This document shows, piece after piece, positions 17,070-26,838 of a stretch of DNA of 64,000 bases. The position numbers were made by a program, and so were the translations under genes. The stretch's first letter is position 1. Every line of letters starts with the position of its first letter. The notes below the pieces were generated by a model. The model did not search any database, was not told the DNA's origin, and was given only the letters and a program-made list of their open reading frames with translations. This DNA is from Roseiarcus sp963781895 (GTDB lineage: Bacteria > Pseudomonadota > Alphaproteobacteria > Rhizobiales > Beijerinckiaceae), in assembly GCA_963781895.1 (NCBI GenBank), contig CAWAIM010000002.1, positions 6,426 to 70,425 of the forward strand, read 5' to 3'.

Positions 17070-18899
17070 TCAGGCGGTCGGAAATATCGCCGCGCCCTGG
17101 TCGGCCGGGCCAACGACGGCGCGAAACGCGCTGAACAGCTCCCGTCCCGTCCCGACATGAGCGGCCGAAAGGTCTGCCCGGACCGGCGTTCGGGCGGCCC
17201 ATTCCTCGGGCGCGACCCTGACGTCGAGCCGGCCCGCTCCCGCGTCAAGACGAATGACGTCGCCGTCACGGACCTTGGCGATCGCTCCGCCCGCCGCCGC
17301 CTCGGGCGTGACATGGATCGCGGACGGCACCTTGCCCGAGGCTCCCGACATGCGGCCATCGGTGACCAGCGCCACCCGATGGCCGCGATCCTGCAGGACG
17401 CCGAGCGGCGGCATCAGCTTGTGCAGCTCCGGCATGCCGATCGCCCTGGGTCCCTGGAAACGCACGACGGCGACGAAGTCCCGGTCGAGCTCGCCGGCGC
17501 GGAAGGCCGCATGCAGCTCTTCCTGGCTGTGGAACACGCGCGCCGGCGCTTCGATCAGATGGCGTTCCGGCGCGACGGCCGAGGTCTTGATGACGGAACG
17601 CCCCAGCGGTCCATCGAGAACCCGTAATCCTCCGGTCGGCTGGAACGGATCGTCCGCCCCGCGCAGCACGGACGGATCGCCCGAACGCTCGGGCGCGGCG
17701 CGCCATGCGACCGCGCCGTCGGCGCCGAGATGCGGCTCGATCGTATAATCGGCCAGCCGATCGCCCCAGACGGTTCGCGCATCTCCATGCAGGAGCCCGG
17801 CGTCGACGAGTTCCCGGATCAGCACGCCCATGCCGCCGGCGGCGTGGAAATGGTTCACGTCCGCCTTGCCGTTAGGATAGATGCGCGTCAGCTGCGGGGT
17901 GACTTCGGCGAGATCGGCGAAATCCTCCCAAGCCAACGAAATGCCGGCTGCGGCGGCCATCGCGACGAGGTGAATGGTGAGATTGGTCGAGCCGCCCGTG
18001 GCGTTGAGACCCACGACGCCATTGACGATCGCTCGCTCGTCGATGACATGGCCGATCGGGGTGTAGTGGTTGCCGAGCGCGGTCAGCTCCAGCGCGCGAC
18101 TGACGCCAAGCGTCGTCAATGCGTCGCGCAGCGGGGTGTCGGGATTGACGAAGGACGCGCCGGGCAGATGCAGGCCCATGATCTCCATCAGCATCTGATT
18201 GGTGTTGGCGGTGCCGTAGAACGTGCAGGTCCCCGGCGCATGATAGGCCTCGGCCTCCGCGGCCAGCAGCTCGGCGCGCGTCGCCTTGCCCTCGGCGTGA
18301 AGCTGGCGGATCTTCGACTTCTCGTCATTGCCGAGGCCGGATGGCATCGGACCGGCCGGCAGGAACACCGCCGGCAGATGGCCGAAGGAGAGCGCGCCGA
18401 TGAGGAGGCCCGGCACGATCTTGTCGCAGACGCCGAGATAGACCGCCGCGTCGAACATGTCGTGCGACAGCGCGACGGCGGTCGAGAGCGCGATCACGTC
18501 GCGTGAGAACAGCGACAGATCCATGCCCTTTTCGCCCTGGGTCACCCCGTCGCACATGGCTGGAACGCCGCCGGCGACCTGGGCCGAGGCGCCGACCGCG
18601 CGCGCGGCGCGTTTGATGAGATCGGGAAAACGGGCGAACGGCTGATGGGCCGAGAGCATGTCGTTATAGGCGGTGACGATCGCCAGATTGGGTCCCGTCC
18701 CGTCGCGCAGCGCCGCTTTGTCGTCGACGCCGCAGGCGGCGAAGCCGTGGGCGAAATTGGCGCAGCCGAGCCGTTTTCGGGCCGGCCTCTTGGCGACCGC
18801 GGCCTCGATCCGTCCTAGGTAGGCGCCCCGCGCCGCGCGGCTGCGTCCGACGATCCGCTCGGTGACTTCGCCGACCCGAGCGTTGAGTTCAGTCGTCAT
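17070..18899 (-). CDS. edd: Phosphogluconate dehydratase
   Basis: Iron-sulfur dehydratase of the Entner-Doudoroff pathway that converts 6-phosphogluconate to 2-keto-3-deoxy-6-phosphogluconate. 609 residues, the normal length. IlvD/Edd family blocks are present: FAACGVDDK, AMCDGVTQGEKGMDLS, GTCTFYGTANTNQM, and VTDGRMSGASGK, which includes a cluster-ligand region. The usual partners (eda, zwf, pgl) are not adjacent. The gene is isolated, with about 110-145 bases of flanking DNA on either side. Confidence 0.97.
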   Translation of the reverse strand: MTTELNARVGEVTERIVGRSRAARGAYLGRIEAAVAKRPARKRLGCANFAHGFAACGVDDKAALRDGTGPNLAIVTAYNDMLSAHQPFARFPDLIKRAARAVGASAQVAGGVPAMCDGVTQGEKGMDLSLFSRDVIALSTAVALSHDMFDAAVYLGVCDKIVPGLLIGALSFGHLPAVFLPAGPMPSGLGNDEKSKIRQLHAEGKATRAELLAAEAEAYHAPGTCTFYGTANTNQMLMEIMGLHLPGASFVNPDTPLRDALTTLGVSRALELTALGNHYTPIGHVIDERAIVNGVVGLNATGGSTNLTIHLVAMAAAAGISLAWEDFADLAEVTPQLTRIYPNGKADVNHFHAAGGMGVLIRELVDAGLLHGDARTVWGDRLADYTIEPHLGADGAVAWRAAPERSGDPSVLRGADDPFQPTGGLRVLDGPLGRSVIKTSAVAPERHLIEAPARVFHSQEELHAAFRAGELDRDFVAVVRFQGPRAIGMPELHKLMPPLGVLQDRGHRVALVTDGRMSGASGKVPSAIHVTPEAAAGGAIAKVRDGDVIRLDAGAGRLDVRVAPEEWAARTPVRADLSAAHVGTGRELFSAFRAVVGPADQGAAIFPTA

Positions 18900-19044
18900 G
18901 GCTTATCGCCTCCTTGTCAGGCTTTGGGGGAATTGGACCGCGCAGTGTCCGCCCGAATCTTCACGGGACAGCCCGCCGAGGCCTCAACGCCCCGTCATGA
19001 CTTCATAGGCCTCCGCTTCCAGCTTGACTAGGCGCGCCGCGAGA

Positions 19045-20055
19045 TCAGAAACCCGCTTGCTGGTGGACCAGCCTGGTGAATTCCCGGCGTTCCTCCAGCG
19101 TCAAGTTGGCGGTGGCGACGTCGAGTTCTCCATCCTGGAGTCCGGCCGCCTTGGCGAAACTGTTCCAGGCGGCGGCTTTCGCGAGATCGCGTCCGAGCAC
19201 GCGGCCGGTGACGTAGAGATGGGCGATTCGGTTCTGGGCGATCGGATTGCCGTGCGCGGCGGCAATGAGCAAAATCTTGACCGCGCCGGCTTCGTCCTTC
19301 GCGACCCCTTCGCCGTTGAACAGCATGATTGCGTATTCGACCTGGCCGGCGATGATGCCGCCGTCGGCGGCGCGCCTGAGCCAACGCGCCCCCTCGGCGA
19401 CGTCCTGGGGGACGCCTTTGCCCTCGCGCAGCATCACCCCGTATGAATAGGCGGCGTTGTCGTCGCCGGCGTTCGCCGAGCGCAGGAAGTATTGCGCGGC
19501 CTTGGCGAAATCGGGCTGCTGGCCGTTGGCGCTGTCGAGCGCCATGACGCCGAGATTGTAGAGCGCGCTGGCCTGTCCCTTTGCCGCCGCCCGCTCAAAC
19601 TGCGCCTTTGCCGCGGCTCGATCCTTCGTTACCCCATTCGCTCCCTCCAGCAGCAGCGCGCCAAGCTCATAAGCGGCCTGCGGATCGCCAAGATCGCTGG
19701 CCATCCGCCACCAGCGCGAGGCCTCGATATCGTTACGGCCGAGCGCAGCGCCATCATGGTAGATTTGACCGATGAGCGTCATCGCCGCGGCGTCCTTCGA
19801 ATTGTCGTCGATGCGCCGTTCGGCCTCCTTCAGAGCCGCGAGGAAATTGCCGCGCTGATAGGCGCCGAAAGCCAGGTCCGGCGGCTTCCCGTCCGCCCGC
19901 GGCGGCAGGGGCGACAGCGGCGGCTCAGGCGAGCCGAAACCCGACAGGTTCAGCAGCGGCGACGCCACGTTCGGCGCCGGGGCTTGGGCCCAGACGGCGT
20001 CGAAGGCGGGCAAGGCGAGGGCGACGGCGGCCCAGGCGAGCGAGCGGCGCGTCAT
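19045..20055 (-). CDS. Exported Sel1/TPR-like repeat protein
   Basis: 336 residues with a signal peptide (cleaved near FDAVWA/QAPA), a Pro-rich spacer and six to seven Sel1-like repeats of 36-38 residues, for example ASRWWRMASDLGDPQAAYEL and AARWLRRAADGGI-type helices. Sel1 proteins are scaffolds, often in envelope or signalling functions. ATG 20055 overlaps the stop of thiE (ATGA), so translation is coupled; the longer reading to 20238 lies inside thiE. Confidence 0.87.
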   Translation of the reverse strand: MTRRSLAWAAVALALPAFDAVWAQAPAPNVASPLLNLSGFGSPEPPLSPLPPRADGKPPDLAFGAYQRGNFLAALKEAERRIDDNSKDAAAMTLIGQIYHDGAALGRNDIEASRWWRMASDLGDPQAAYELGALLLEGANGVTKDRAAAKAQFERAAAKGQASALYNLGVMALDSANGQQPDFAKAAQYFLRSANAGDDNAAYSYGVMLREGKGVPQDVAEGARWLRRAADGGIIAGQVEYAIMLFNGEGVAKDEAGAVKILLIAAAHGNPIAQNRIAHLYVTGRVLGRDLAKAAAWNSFAKAAGLQDGELDVATANLTLEERREFTRLVHQQAGF

Positions 20056-20711
20056 GGCGCATTCGCCGCGAATTGAGCGAGCAGTCCACGAGCCTCGCGG
20101 GCCGCCTCGCCAGGTGAAGCCGCGCTCCAGATCGCATCGTCGAGCGCGACGAAATCGGCGCCGGCGTGCGCGAGCTCGCCCGCCGCCTCGATCGAGTCGG
20201 CGAAGGCCACGCAAGGGGTTTCGAAGATCTCCGCCCACCAGCCGACCCGTTCGATCAACGGTCCCAGCGCCATGGCGGGGCCGCCGCCGTGGGGTTCGCC
20301 AAACATCACGTAATCCGCCCCCGCCTCACCCGCCGTCATCGCTTCGTCACGCGTTCGCAGCGCCCCGGCGCCGACGATTCGATTCGGCTTCAGGATTTCG
20401 AGCGCCCGATCAAGCTCGGCCCCCGCGCCTCCGACATGAACGCCGTCGGCGCCGAGCCGGAGCGCGAGTCGCGCGTCGTTCTCGATCAGAAGCGCGCAGT
20501 CGGCGGCGACGCTGGCCCGAAGCAAGGGCGCGACAATTGCTTTCGCCTCGCTCTCGACGCCCGTCTCGAGACGCACGAGCGCGCTGGCGACAGGAATTGC
20601 GGCGAGAACTTCGGCAAACACCTTCGCGAACGCCTCCGCGTTGCCGCCAGAGAGCGGCGGCGTGAAGAGATAGAGCGAGCAGCGAGGCGGCCTGGACAAC
20701 GTGGTCTGCAT
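20052..20711 (-). CDS. thiE: Thiamine phosphate synthase family protein
   Basis: TIM-barrel protein of 219 residues. ThiE joins the thiazole and pyrimidine phosphates to thiamine monophosphate. Family features are RLGADGVHVGG at the substrate loop, the second phosphate loop GAGALRTRDEA, and GADYVMFGEPHGG. The loop is diverged from canonical ThiE (GPVFPTxTK), so a TenI-like or unassigned member is possible. No other thiamine gene is nearby and I see no TPP riboswitch upstream. It is translationally coupled to the Sel1 protein downstream. Confidence 0.75.
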   Translation of the reverse strand: MQTTLSRPPRCSLYLFTPPLSGGNAEAFAKVFAEVLAAIPVASALVRLETGVESEAKAIVAPLLRASVAADCALLIENDARLALRLGADGVHVGGAGAELDRALEILKPNRIVGAGALRTRDEAMTAGEAGADYVMFGEPHGGGPAMALGPLIERVGWWAEIFETPCVAFADSIEAAGELAHAGADFVALDDAIWSAASPGEAAREARGLLAQFAANAP

Positions 20712-20884
20712 GAGCGGCGGTTCGATCGAAACGCGAATCTCGCCAACCAATGCGGCCAAATTGGGGGTTGCGGCAAGTCCCCGACGGCGCGGCGTCCTGT
20801 CGTCGGCCGCGGAACGGGCGTCAAACGCAGCTGCGCCTCAGTCCTTTGCGGCGTCCGCGACAAAAGGCGCCACGCGACAGCCCG

Positions 20885-21433
20885 TCAGTTCGAAAACGCG
20901 GCGCGCAGCCGCTCGACCTGAGAGGCGACCTCCGAGCACATTTCGCGGCGGTCCGACGAACGCGCGATCGAGAGGCTGACGTCGAGATGGATGACGCGCT
21001 CCTGGATGCGCAGAGACCGCCGGCTCAGATCGCGCAGGGTCGGCGGCAACTGGTCAAAGACATCGGGCGCGCAGCTGAACTCCTCGCGGGCGAGCTTGAC
21101 ACGGTGGCGTTCGGTCACGGCCTGGTTCGGGGTGAGTTCGCCCTCGTTGACCGCGCGCTGCAGCAGAAGCCAGGAGGCCACTTGCATGAGGCGGGTGGTG
21201 AGGCGCATGCTCTCGGTCGCGTAGGCGAGCGACGCGGGGCGGGGCAGGACGCGCGATTCCTTGCGGCCCGGACCGTCGAGGTAGGAAGCGGCTTCCTCGA
21301 CAAGAGCCATTCCCTCGCGAAACAGATCCTTGAATGCTCCGGAGGCGGTCAAGCGATTAATGAAATGTATTGCTCTCGCCGAGAGCTCAACGGTCGCTAC
21401 GTCTCGCTTCGATCCTTCCAAGTGGCGGCTCAT
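20885..21433 (-). CDS. rcdA: DUF1465 protein, RcdA-type ClpXP adaptor for CtrA degradation
   Basis: 182 residues of the DUF1465 family, which contains Caulobacter RcdA. RcdA is an adaptor that, with CpdR and PopA, delivers CtrA and other substrates to ClpXP. Conserved features are the YLDGPGRKESRVL segment and the helical TRLMQVASWLLLQRAVNEGE. The ATG at 21433 begins the usual MSRHLEG-type start. It lies 2.1 kb from sciP, another CtrA regulator. Function in this organism is inferred from the family. Confidence 0.85.
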   Translation of the reverse strand: MSRHLEGSKRDVATVELSARAIHFINRLTASGAFKDLFREGMALVEEAASYLDGPGRKESRVLPRPASLAYATESMRLTTRLMQVASWLLLQRAVNEGELTPNQAVTERHRVKLAREEFSCAPDVFDQLPPTLRDLSRRSLRIQERVIHLDVSLSIARSSDRREMCSEVASQVERLRAAFSN

Positions 21434-21590
21434 ACACTTTAACTCCCATCCCGATTGCGGGAGGCGGCGCAAAAAAGGCCACCTTGCTCAACCGGGGAGA
21501 TGCAAAGCAAGAATAGCGCCCGTGCGGGTCGTCCCGCGACGTATACCGAAAATTTACGTTAACAAGGAATCCGAGGTCCTGGCAACGGCG

Positions 21591-21617
21591 AAAAAAGAAG
21601 CCGCCCGAAGGCGGCTT
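21591..21617 (-). terminator. Intrinsic terminator with UUCG tetraloop
   Basis: On the minus strand an 8-bp stem (AAGCCGCC/GGCGGCTT, 21598-21605 with 21610-21617) closes a TTCG tetraloop and is followed by CTTTTTT. It is a textbook Rho-independent terminator. It lies 165 bases past the DUF1192 stop and before rcdA, so it ends either the mnmA/DUF1192 transcript or an unannotated small RNA. Confidence 0.8.
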
Positions 21618-21781
21618 TCAAGGTGATTTAGGTCGGAGGCGTAGAGCAGAACGGGAGCAGCCCATCCGGAACCCAACAAGTCGGGTTGTTGGATTCATAC
21701 GCTGTAACCGTTAACGCCGTCTTATCATGACGACGGCTTGTCGCAATTTGACCGGGCGGCTTCAAAACTGAGACGCGGCGG
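21618..21781 (-). ncRNA. Candidate small RNA or structured 3' UTR
   Basis: A 160-base stretch without a credible protein ends in the terminator at 21591. It holds a perfect 7-bp hairpin (CCAACAA/TTGTTGG, 21673-21692) and a second copy of AAGCCGCC near 21750 that could compete with the terminator stem. No promoter is clear, so it may simply be the 3' UTR of the DUF1192 gene. No known RNA family is recognised. Confidence 0.3.
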
Positions 21782-21988
21782 CTAGAGCTTGAACGCGGCG
21801 TCGGCCGCCGCCTTGGTGGCGTTGCGGGCTTCGATCGCCATTTCCAGGCGCGCGATCTCCGCCCGCAAGACGCCAATGCGCTCGCGCAGCTCGGCCGCGG
21901 ACAAATCGTCGACGTTCTGACCGATTTCGTGAACGGCCGGGAGCTTGCGCTTCTGACCGAACACGGATTCCTCGTCCAATGCAGCCAT
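21782..21988 (-). CDS. DUF1192 family protein
   Basis: 68 residues. Conserved core: ELRERIGVLRAEIARLEMAIEAR, a short coiled coil, ending KAAADAAFKL. Function is unknown; small DUF1192 proteins are common in Rhizobiales. It lies between mnmA and rcdA, 23 bases after the mnmA stop, so it is probably in the mnmA transcript. Confidence 0.88.
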   Translation of the reverse strand: MAALDEESVFGQKRKLPAVHEIGQNVDDLSAAELRERIGVLRAEIARLEMAIEARNATKAAADAAFKL

Positions 21989-22011
21989 GGATCGCCTCGG
22001 AGCGGATCGAT

Positions 22012-23167
22012 TCAGGACGCGGCGATGAATCCGCCGCCGAGCACCCGCGCGCGCGCGTCGACGGAATCATAGAACGCGCAGGCCTGACCCGGCGAGACGC
22101 CGCTCTCGGGCTCGGCGAATTCGACCTCGCCCGTCGGCAAGAGCAGAGCGGGCGCAGGCGGACGGGTGGAGCGCACCCGCGCCGCGATCGGCAGCCCGCT
22201 CGCGCGGCAGATCGGCGAACTCTCCTTCGCCGATCCAGTTCACTTCCCGAAGCCTGAGGCGCGTTCTGGCGAGCGCCGATCGCGCGCCGACGATCACGCG
22301 CGCGCGATCGGCGTCGAGGGCCACGACATAAAGCGGCTCGCTCGCCGCGACGCCAAGACCGCGCCGCTGACCGATCGTGTAATGAACAATGCCGGCGTGA
22401 CGGCCGAGCGAGCGCCCATCCAAATGGACGATCTCGCCCGGCGCGGAGGCGCCGGGCATCAGCCGTTCGATCATGTCGCTGTAATGGCCCGTCGGCACAA
22501 AGCAGATGTCCTGACTGTCGGCTTTCTCGGCGTTCGGCAGACCGAAGCGGTGCGCCAGCTCGCGCACCTGCGGCTTCGGCAATGCGCCGAGCGGAAAGCG
22601 CAGCCGCGACAGCTGCGCGCGGGTGGTGGCGAACAGGAAATAGCTCTGGTCGCGATCGGAGTCGGCGGCGCGATAGAGCGCGCGTCCGCCGTTCTTTTCG
22701 GCGCGGCTGACGACGTAGTGGCCCGTCGCCAGGACATCGGCGCCGAGGTCCTTCGCGGCGGCGAAAAGGTCGGCGAATTTCATCTGCTGGTTGCAGGCGA
22801 CGCAGGGAATAGGCGTCTCGCCGGCGACATAGGCGCGCGCGAAAGGCTCGATCACTTTTTCGCGAAAGCGCTCCTCGAAATCGAGCACGTAGTGGGGGAT
22901 GCCGAGTCGGGCCGCGACGTCGCGCGCGTCGTGAATGTCTTGCCCGGCGCAGCAGGCCCCCTTGCGGTGGGTCGCTTCGCCGTGATCATAGAGCTGCATC
23001 GTCACCCCGACGACGTCGTAGCCCTCTGCGGCGAGCATCGCCGCCACCACGGAGGAATTGACCCCGCCCGACATCGCCACGACCACGCGGGTGTCCGCGG
23101 GCGCCTTCTCGAGGCCCAAGCTGTTGAGCGCGCCGCGCGCCTGCGGCGCGAGAGATGTCGCGAGCAT
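22012..23167 (-). CDS. mnmA: tRNA-specific 2-thiouridylase MnmA, frameshifted at the 3' end
   Basis: Thiolates U34 of tRNA Lys, Glu and Gln, using ATP and a persulfide relay. Seen: the PP-loop VVAMSGGVNSSVVAAML, catalytic Cys in IPCVACNQQMKF, second catalytic Cys in DSQDICFVPTGHY, and IGQRRGLG. The PP-loop normally reads SGGxDSS; here Asp is replaced by Asn (codon AAT). The frame shifts near 22195. It continues with TGEVEFAEPESGVSPGQACA and VLGGGFIAAS to a stop at 22012-22014, restoring the family C-terminus. Confidence 0.92.
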
Positions 23168-23524
23168 TCCGAACTCACCCCGGCCAGATCGCCAGATCAG
23201 GCGTTACATCGGGCTTTTGCCCCAATTGAGGCAAGCCCATAGCCCAATTTCGCAAACGCCGCCAGTTCTGGAAGCCGATCCCTGACGGCTCGAGCGATTT
23301 TGCGCCGGCAAGACCTCGAATGCGAGCTGGATTTGCAACGCCTTGGCCGAGGCGACAGACCCCGGGGCGCCATCAACGCACGCTCGTCCGCGCTAACGTT
23401 TGTGTAAGACATCGTACGATTTTAGGCGCTTACGACAGATTTCCCGGTCCTGCCGTTTAGGTAAATCTTAAATTGCTTCGCTTATCGTCGCGATCAGTCA
23501 GTTACGCGTTCGAGTGAGAGTGCC
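23168..23524. promoter_or_regulatory. Divergent mnmA/sciP regulatory region with two CtrA-box-like sites
   Basis: This 357-base region separates divergent mnmA and sciP. TTAG-N7-TTAA at 23457-23471 differs by one base from the CtrA consensus TTAA-N7-TTAA. CTAA-N7-GTAA at 23393-23407 has matching half-sites with correct spacing on the other strand (TTAC-N7-TTAG). The first lies about 55 bases before the sciP start. CtrA control of sciP is established in Caulobacter; here it is inferred from the sites. Confidence 0.45.
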
Positions 23525-23800
23525 ATGAGTGAATTGCTCCGACCGAGAGTGAAATACGTGATCGGTCCCGATGGCAGCCCGTTGACAATCGCAGATCTTC
23601 CTCCGCCCACGACCCGACGCTGGGTCATTCGCCGCAAGGCCGAAGTGGTCGCCGCGGTCAGGGGCGGTCTGCTTTCGCTCGAGGAGGCCTGCTCCCGCTA
23701 TACGCTGACGGTCGACGAGTTTCTGAGCTGGCAAGTCTCGATCGACCAGTTCGGCCTTGCCGGACTGCGCACGACCCGCATCCAGCAATACCGGCAATAG
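23525..23800 (+). CDS. sciP: DUF1153 protein, SciP-type inhibitor of CtrA transcription
   Basis: 91 residues. DUF1153 is the SciP family: a small helix-turn-helix protein that binds CtrA at promoters and blocks RNA polymerase recruitment in the cell cycle. Conserved core: YVIGPDGSPLTIADLPPP, then RRWVIRRKAEVVAAVRGGLL and the recognition region YTLTVDEFLSWQ. ATG 23525 follows GAGAG. It is transcribed away from mnmA, a neighbour pair I recall as common in Rhizobiales. Confidence 0.9.
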   Translation: MSELLRPRVKYVIGPDGSPLTIADLPPPTTRRWVIRRKAEVVAAVRGGLLSLEEACSRYTLTVDEFLSWQVSIDQFGLAGLRTTRIQQYRQ

Positions 23801-23938
23801 CCGCTCCCGAGGGCGCGCGCGGGCCGCCCGCGGCGCTTCAGTCGTCTCCGGACCGCCCCCTTCTTTTGCCTCGGCAGGCCCATGCCGGGGCTTTTGGAAA
23901 CTCTGAACTTGCCGGCCGGCCGCTCGGACTTTGCGGCT

Positions 23939-24721
23939 TCAAGGCATCAACTGTCCGCCATTGACCTCGATGATCTGCCCGACGATGTAGCCGCTGAGGG
24001 CCTCCGAAGCGAGGAACAGATAGGCGCCGACGCATTCCTCCGCCGTTCCGACACGACCCAGAGGAATGGTCCGACGCTGGGTCTCGAGGGTTTCGGCGTC
24101 CGTGTAGCGCTCGTGAAACGGCGTGGCGATCACGCCCGGGGCGACGGCGTTGACGCGGATTTTCTTTCCGATCAGCTCCTTGGCGTGGCCGCGCGTCAGC
24201 GTCGATACGAATCCCTTGGCCGCCGCGTAGAGGATTGCGCCGCCGCCGCCGCCGTTGCGGGCGGCGATCGAGGTCGTGTTGATGATGAAACCGCCCTGGC
24301 GTTCGAGCCAGGGGGCCGCGGCGCGCGTCATCGAGACGACCGAGCGCGCATTGAGATCGATGACCGCCCGGACATGTTCGTCGGGCGCGTCGAGCGAGGG
24401 GATCCGCCCGAGCATCAGCCCGGCGTTGTTGACGAGGCCGTCGAGGCGCCCGAATCGCGCCGTGGCCTCGGCGACGATGCGCTCGCACGCGACCGGGTCG
24501 GCGACGTCTCCCTTGACGGCATGCGCCTCGCCGCCGGCGGCTTCTATCGCGCGGACGAGATCCTGCGCCGGGGCGGCGCTCGAGTGATATCCGATGGCGA
24601 CCTTGGAGCCCTGCGCCGCGAAGCCGCGCGCCACCGCCGCGCCGATGCCGGTCGAAGCGCCGGTGATGAGCACGGCCTTGCCGGCGAGATCGGGTATGAC
24701 GAGGCGAGCGGAGTCGGTCAT
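23939..24721 (-). CDS. SDR-family oxidoreductase (FabG-like)
   Basis: 260 residues. Cofactor motif TGASTGIG near residue 20, NNAG at about 97, serine block TTSIAARNG near 145, and catalytic YAAAK near 158. The C-terminal signature is GQIIEVNGGQLMP. It is a classical SDR with a 3-oxoacyl-ACP-reductase or sugar-dehydrogenase-like architecture; the substrate cannot be named. It is a single gene, divergent from the cyclase gene. Confidence 0.9.
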   Translation of the reverse strand: MTDSARLVIPDLAGKAVLITGASTGIGAAVARGFAAQGSKVAIGYHSSAAPAQDLVRAIEAAGGEAHAVKGDVADPVACERIVAEATARFGRLDGLVNNAGLMLGRIPSLDAPDEHVRAVIDLNARSVVSMTRAAAPWLERQGGFIINTTSIAARNGGGGGAILYAAAKGFVSTLTRGHAKELIGKKIRVNAVAPGVIATPFHERYTDAETLETQRRTIPLGRVGTAEECVGAYLFLASEALSGYIVGQIIEVNGGQLMP

Positions 24722-24986
24722 GGCGGAGGCCTTCCTTTCCGGGAGATGGAGCGCCGCAGTGTGGCGGCGGCCAAAGGTCGCGTCAAACGGCGATGGACGC
24801 CGATCCGAACGCCCGCGCGTTCGGCGCCTTCGACGCCCCAGGGGCCGGCGACGGCGCCGCCGCGATTGCCATCCGTGGCCCGCGCCCGAACTGCGGCCAT
24901 TCGGACGAAAGGCCTGAGCCGCTTCTGGATTGTTCGGCGCGCGCGCCTATATTGCAGTGCGGGACCGGTGGAGGGTCGCGATAAAT

Positions 24987-26763
24987 ATGACGCGCAAGCT
25001 GGCGGCCATCCTGGTGTCGGACATCGTCGGATTCTCGAAGCTCGCCGGCGCCGACGAGGATCGCATTCTGGCGCGGCTCCGCGCGCTCAGAAGCGACCTC
25101 ATCGACCCGACGATATCCGTGCATCAGGGCCGTGTGGTCAAGCGCACCGGCGACGGAGTCCTGGTCGAATTCCGCAGCGTGGTCGACGCAGTGCGCTGCG
25201 CCATCGAGATGCAGAACGGCATGATCGAGCGCAACGCCGGCCTGCCGCCCGAGCGCCGCATCGAATTCCGCGTCGGCATTCACCTCGGCGACGTGGTCGA
25301 GGAAAGCGACGGCGACCTGATGGGCGACGGCGTCAATATCGCGGCGCGCCTGGAAGGCATCGCCAAACCGGGCGCGATCTGCCTGTCCGAGGACGCCTAC
25401 CGCCAGGTCAAGGGGCGGCTCGAGCTGACGGTGAGCGATCTTGGTCCCAGGGACCTCAAGAACATCGTCGACCCGATCCGGGTGTATTCGCTCGAGGTCG
25501 GCCCAGGAGCGCAGGCGACGCCCGCGCCGAGCGCCCCAGCGCCGCCGCCGGAGCGAGTGGGCGCCCCCGCGTCTGTCGCTCGTCGTTCTGCCCTTCGCCA
25601 GCCTCGGCGGCGACGCCGAACAGGAGCATTTCGTCGACGGCGTCACCGAGAGCCTGACCACCGATCTTTCGCGCATCGCCAATTCCTTCGTCGTCGCCCG
25701 CCACACCGCGTTCACCTACAAAGGCAAGCATGTCGACGCCAAGGAGATCGGCCGCGATCTCAACCTGCGCTACATCCTCGAAGGCAGCGTTCAGCGCGGC
25801 GGCGCCCGCATGCGCGTCAACGCGCAGCTGATCGACGCCGAGACCGGAAATCATCTTTGGGCCGACCGGTTCGACAAGCCCGTCGCCGATCTTTTCGACA
25901 TGCAGGACGAGATCGTCTCTTATATCGCCAATCTGGTGCGGCCGGAATTGATGGCCGCGGAGGCGCGGCGGGCCGAGCACGAGGCCGAGCCCACCTCGAT
26001 GGACCTCTATGTCCAGGGCGTCGCGTGGTTCAACAAGGGCACGCTGGTCAACATTTCGCGGGCCAAGGAATATTTCGAGCGCGCGGTCGCGCTCGATCCC
26101 GGGAATATCGACGCGCTCGTCGGCGCCGCGCGGGTCGAGGCGATCGTGGGCGCTCTTTACGGCAGCGAAAACCGTGTCGAGCGACTCGCCGCCGCCGAGG
26201 CGCTGCTCGTCAAGGCGATCTCCGCCGCGCCACGCAATTACTGGGCCCACCTTTGGCTGGGCTACGTCCAGATCCAGACCAACCGCGCCGCGCGCGGCAT
26301 CGGCGAACTCGAGCGCACGTTGACGCTCAACCGCAACCTGGGCGCGGCGCACGCCTGGACCGGCCTGGCGAAAATCACCCTTGGCCGCGCCGAGGAGGCG
26401 GAGGCCCATATCGCCGAAGCGTTCCGGCTGTCGCCGGCCGACGCCGTCGCTTTCATCTGGAACCACATCTCCGGCCTCGCCAAATTCTATCTCGGCGATG
26501 ACGAGGGCGCGGCCGAATTGTTTCGCCGTTCGATCGACGCCAGCCGAAACTATCCCCTCAATCATTTCTTCAACGCCGCCGCGCTGGCCAATCTCGGACG
26601 GCTGGAGGAGGCGCGCGCCGAGGTCAGGGCCGGGCTGACGCTGGCGCCCAAATATTCGATCGCCAATTTCCGCGCCGGAGCGGAGAGCGACAATCCGGTC
26701 TATCTCGCCCAGCGCGAACGGGCGCTCGAGGGCATGCGAAAAGCCGGCGTCCCGGAACAATGA
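24987..26763 (+). CDS. Class III adenylate/guanylate cyclase with TolB-like and TPR domains, frameshifted
   Basis: Residues 1-180 form a class III nucleotide cyclase: VSDIVGFSKL with the first metal Asp, KRTGDGVLVEF with the second, and GVNIAARLEG with the transition-state Asn/Arg pair. After a Pro/Ala-rich linker the frame shifts near 25550. The next frame carries LSLVVLPFASLGGDAEQEHF, a TolB/FlgO-like N-terminal region, and then about seven TPR units to the end. This cyclase-TolB-TPR layout is common in Rhizobiales. It probably makes cAMP in response to an unknown protein contact. There is no sensor or membrane segment. Confidence 0.85.
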
Positions 26764-26838
26764 CGCCGGCGATCCGCTTGCCCTGAGAAGGCCGCGGGGC
26801 GATACCGCCTCCTTGAGGAAACGCCGAAGGGGACGGAC

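Noticed and set aside
20712..20884. TPP riboswitch upstream of thiE
   Set aside because: No thi-box sequence or fitting secondary structure is visible.
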